This document shows positions 14,879 through 15,152 of a stretch of DNA of 15,152 nucleotides, piece after piece. The first letter of the stretch is position 1; each line of letters begins with the position of its first letter. Below the pieces are notes generated by a model. It had not been told where the DNA came from. It saw only the letters and a list, made by a program, of their open reading frames with translations, and did no database searches. The stretch lies in contig CAZBRO010000050.1 in the NCBI GenBank assembly GCA_964494505.1, forward strand, positions 1-15,152, written 5' to 3'. The position numbers and the translations under genes are program-made. This stretch comes from CAIYRG01 sp964494505. GTDB taxonomy: Bacteria; Pseudomonadota; Alphaproteobacteria; Micropepsales; Micropepsaceae.

Positions 14879-15043
14879 TTACGGGCCAGAAGGCGGCGTA
14901 GCGCTGGGTACCGGCCGAGAAATCAGCTCAAACAAGTTGATAAGCCGGTTTGCCTGGAACCCCGCCTCTTCTCTTGAAAGCCGCCCTTTGAATTCCCGCT
15001 CCCAGATGTCGATGAACTCGTCGAGCTCATCGGTAATTTTCAC
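14879..15043 (-). CDS. 54-residue acidic small protein convergent to the recombinase
   Basis: An unlisted short gene from a GTG at 15043. The sequence VKITDELDEFIDIWEREFKG is followed by RLSREEAGFQANRLINLFEL and ISRPVPSATPPSGP. This acidic helix pair, with the E/DEFIDIWxxEF and ANRLINLFELISRP elements, resembles short proteins often encoded beside serine recombinases and plasmid genes, though I cannot name a family. A TATAAT (15053-15058) lies only nine bases before the GTG and no ribosome-binding site exists, so a leaderless or near-leaderless transcript is possible. It ends 47 bases from the recombinase stop. Confidence 0.6.
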   Translation of the reverse strand: MKITDELDEFIDIWEREFKGRLSREEAGFQANRLINLFELISRPVPSATPPSGP

Positions 15044-15064
15044 ACGAACTCAATTATACGCCAC

Positions 15065-15152
15065 GTGGCAGAAGTAGAGGACGTTCGAACCTTAAAACCG
15101 AAGCGCAGAGCGAAAGCACTCGCGCGGATTGAGCACGATCTGATCGAGGCGA
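15065..15152 (+). CDS. Possible start of a gene running off the right edge
   Basis: A GTG at 15065 opens a frame with no stop to the window end, encoding VAEVEDVRTLKPKRRAKALA then RIEHDLIEA. The charged, helical composition looks coding, but only 29 residues are visible and the frame is also open upstream. It would diverge from the 54-residue gene. Weakly supported. Confidence 0.22.
   Translation, partial: MAEVEDVRTLKPKRRAKALARIEHDLIEA

Overview
The window reads as moderately GC-rich chromosome or large-plasmid DNA from an alphaproteobacterium, probably Hyphomicrobiales (Rhizobiales). The clearest pointer is a SciP-like (DUF1153) gene, a family centred on the CtrA cell-cycle circuit of Alphaproteobacteria. 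ArdC antirestriction genes, a large serine recombinase and a PEP-CTERM surface protein are compatible with that. No rRNA, tRNA or CRISPR array was seen.

Left part (1-3414, minus strand). A TonB-dependent receptor and a small periplasmic YfiR/DUF4154-like protein form a two-gene operon. Upstream of it lies a scar: the C-terminal end of an EAL (c-di-GMP phosphodiesterase) domain broken by a stop and a frameshift, in the same frame as a fragment of an IS3-family transposase. The SciP-like gene follows.

Middle part (3579-8351, plus strand). A lipoprotein sits behind a 19-bp palindrome. Then come a small secreted protein, a 1028-residue exported protein and a small membrane protein. The 1028-residue protein joins eleven GLUG-type repeats, a lipase-like alpha/beta-hydrolase domain with a visible Ser/Asp/His triad, and a PEP-CTERM sorting tail.

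Right part (8495-15152) looks like an integrative or plasmid-derived module. On the minus strand, a P-loop ATPase gene is followed by an XRE regulator, a RuvC/YqgF-like RNase H-fold protein that overlaps the regulator by four bases, and an intact ardC ending in a strong intrinsic terminator. A small basic protein and a second, N-terminally truncated ardC lie beyond. Diverging from the ATPase is a 56-residue ORF followed by a 509-residue serine recombinase, and a short 54-residue gene converges on the recombinase.

Two non-coding patterns link these genes. A 21-bp exact repeat, part of a perfect 26-bp palindrome at one site and of a degenerate palindrome at the other, lies upstream of both the regulator and the ATPase/recombinase divergent start. 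This suggests one operator controlling the module. A 32-bp inverted repeat (31 of 32 matching) built from the octamer AGGGAGAT flanks 81 bp at the 3' end of the ATPase gene and supplies its last codons. The coupling of ATPase, regulator, RuvC-like protein, ArdC and recombinase with these two DNA elements is the best candidate for an undescribed system here. Its function is inferred only from gene content.
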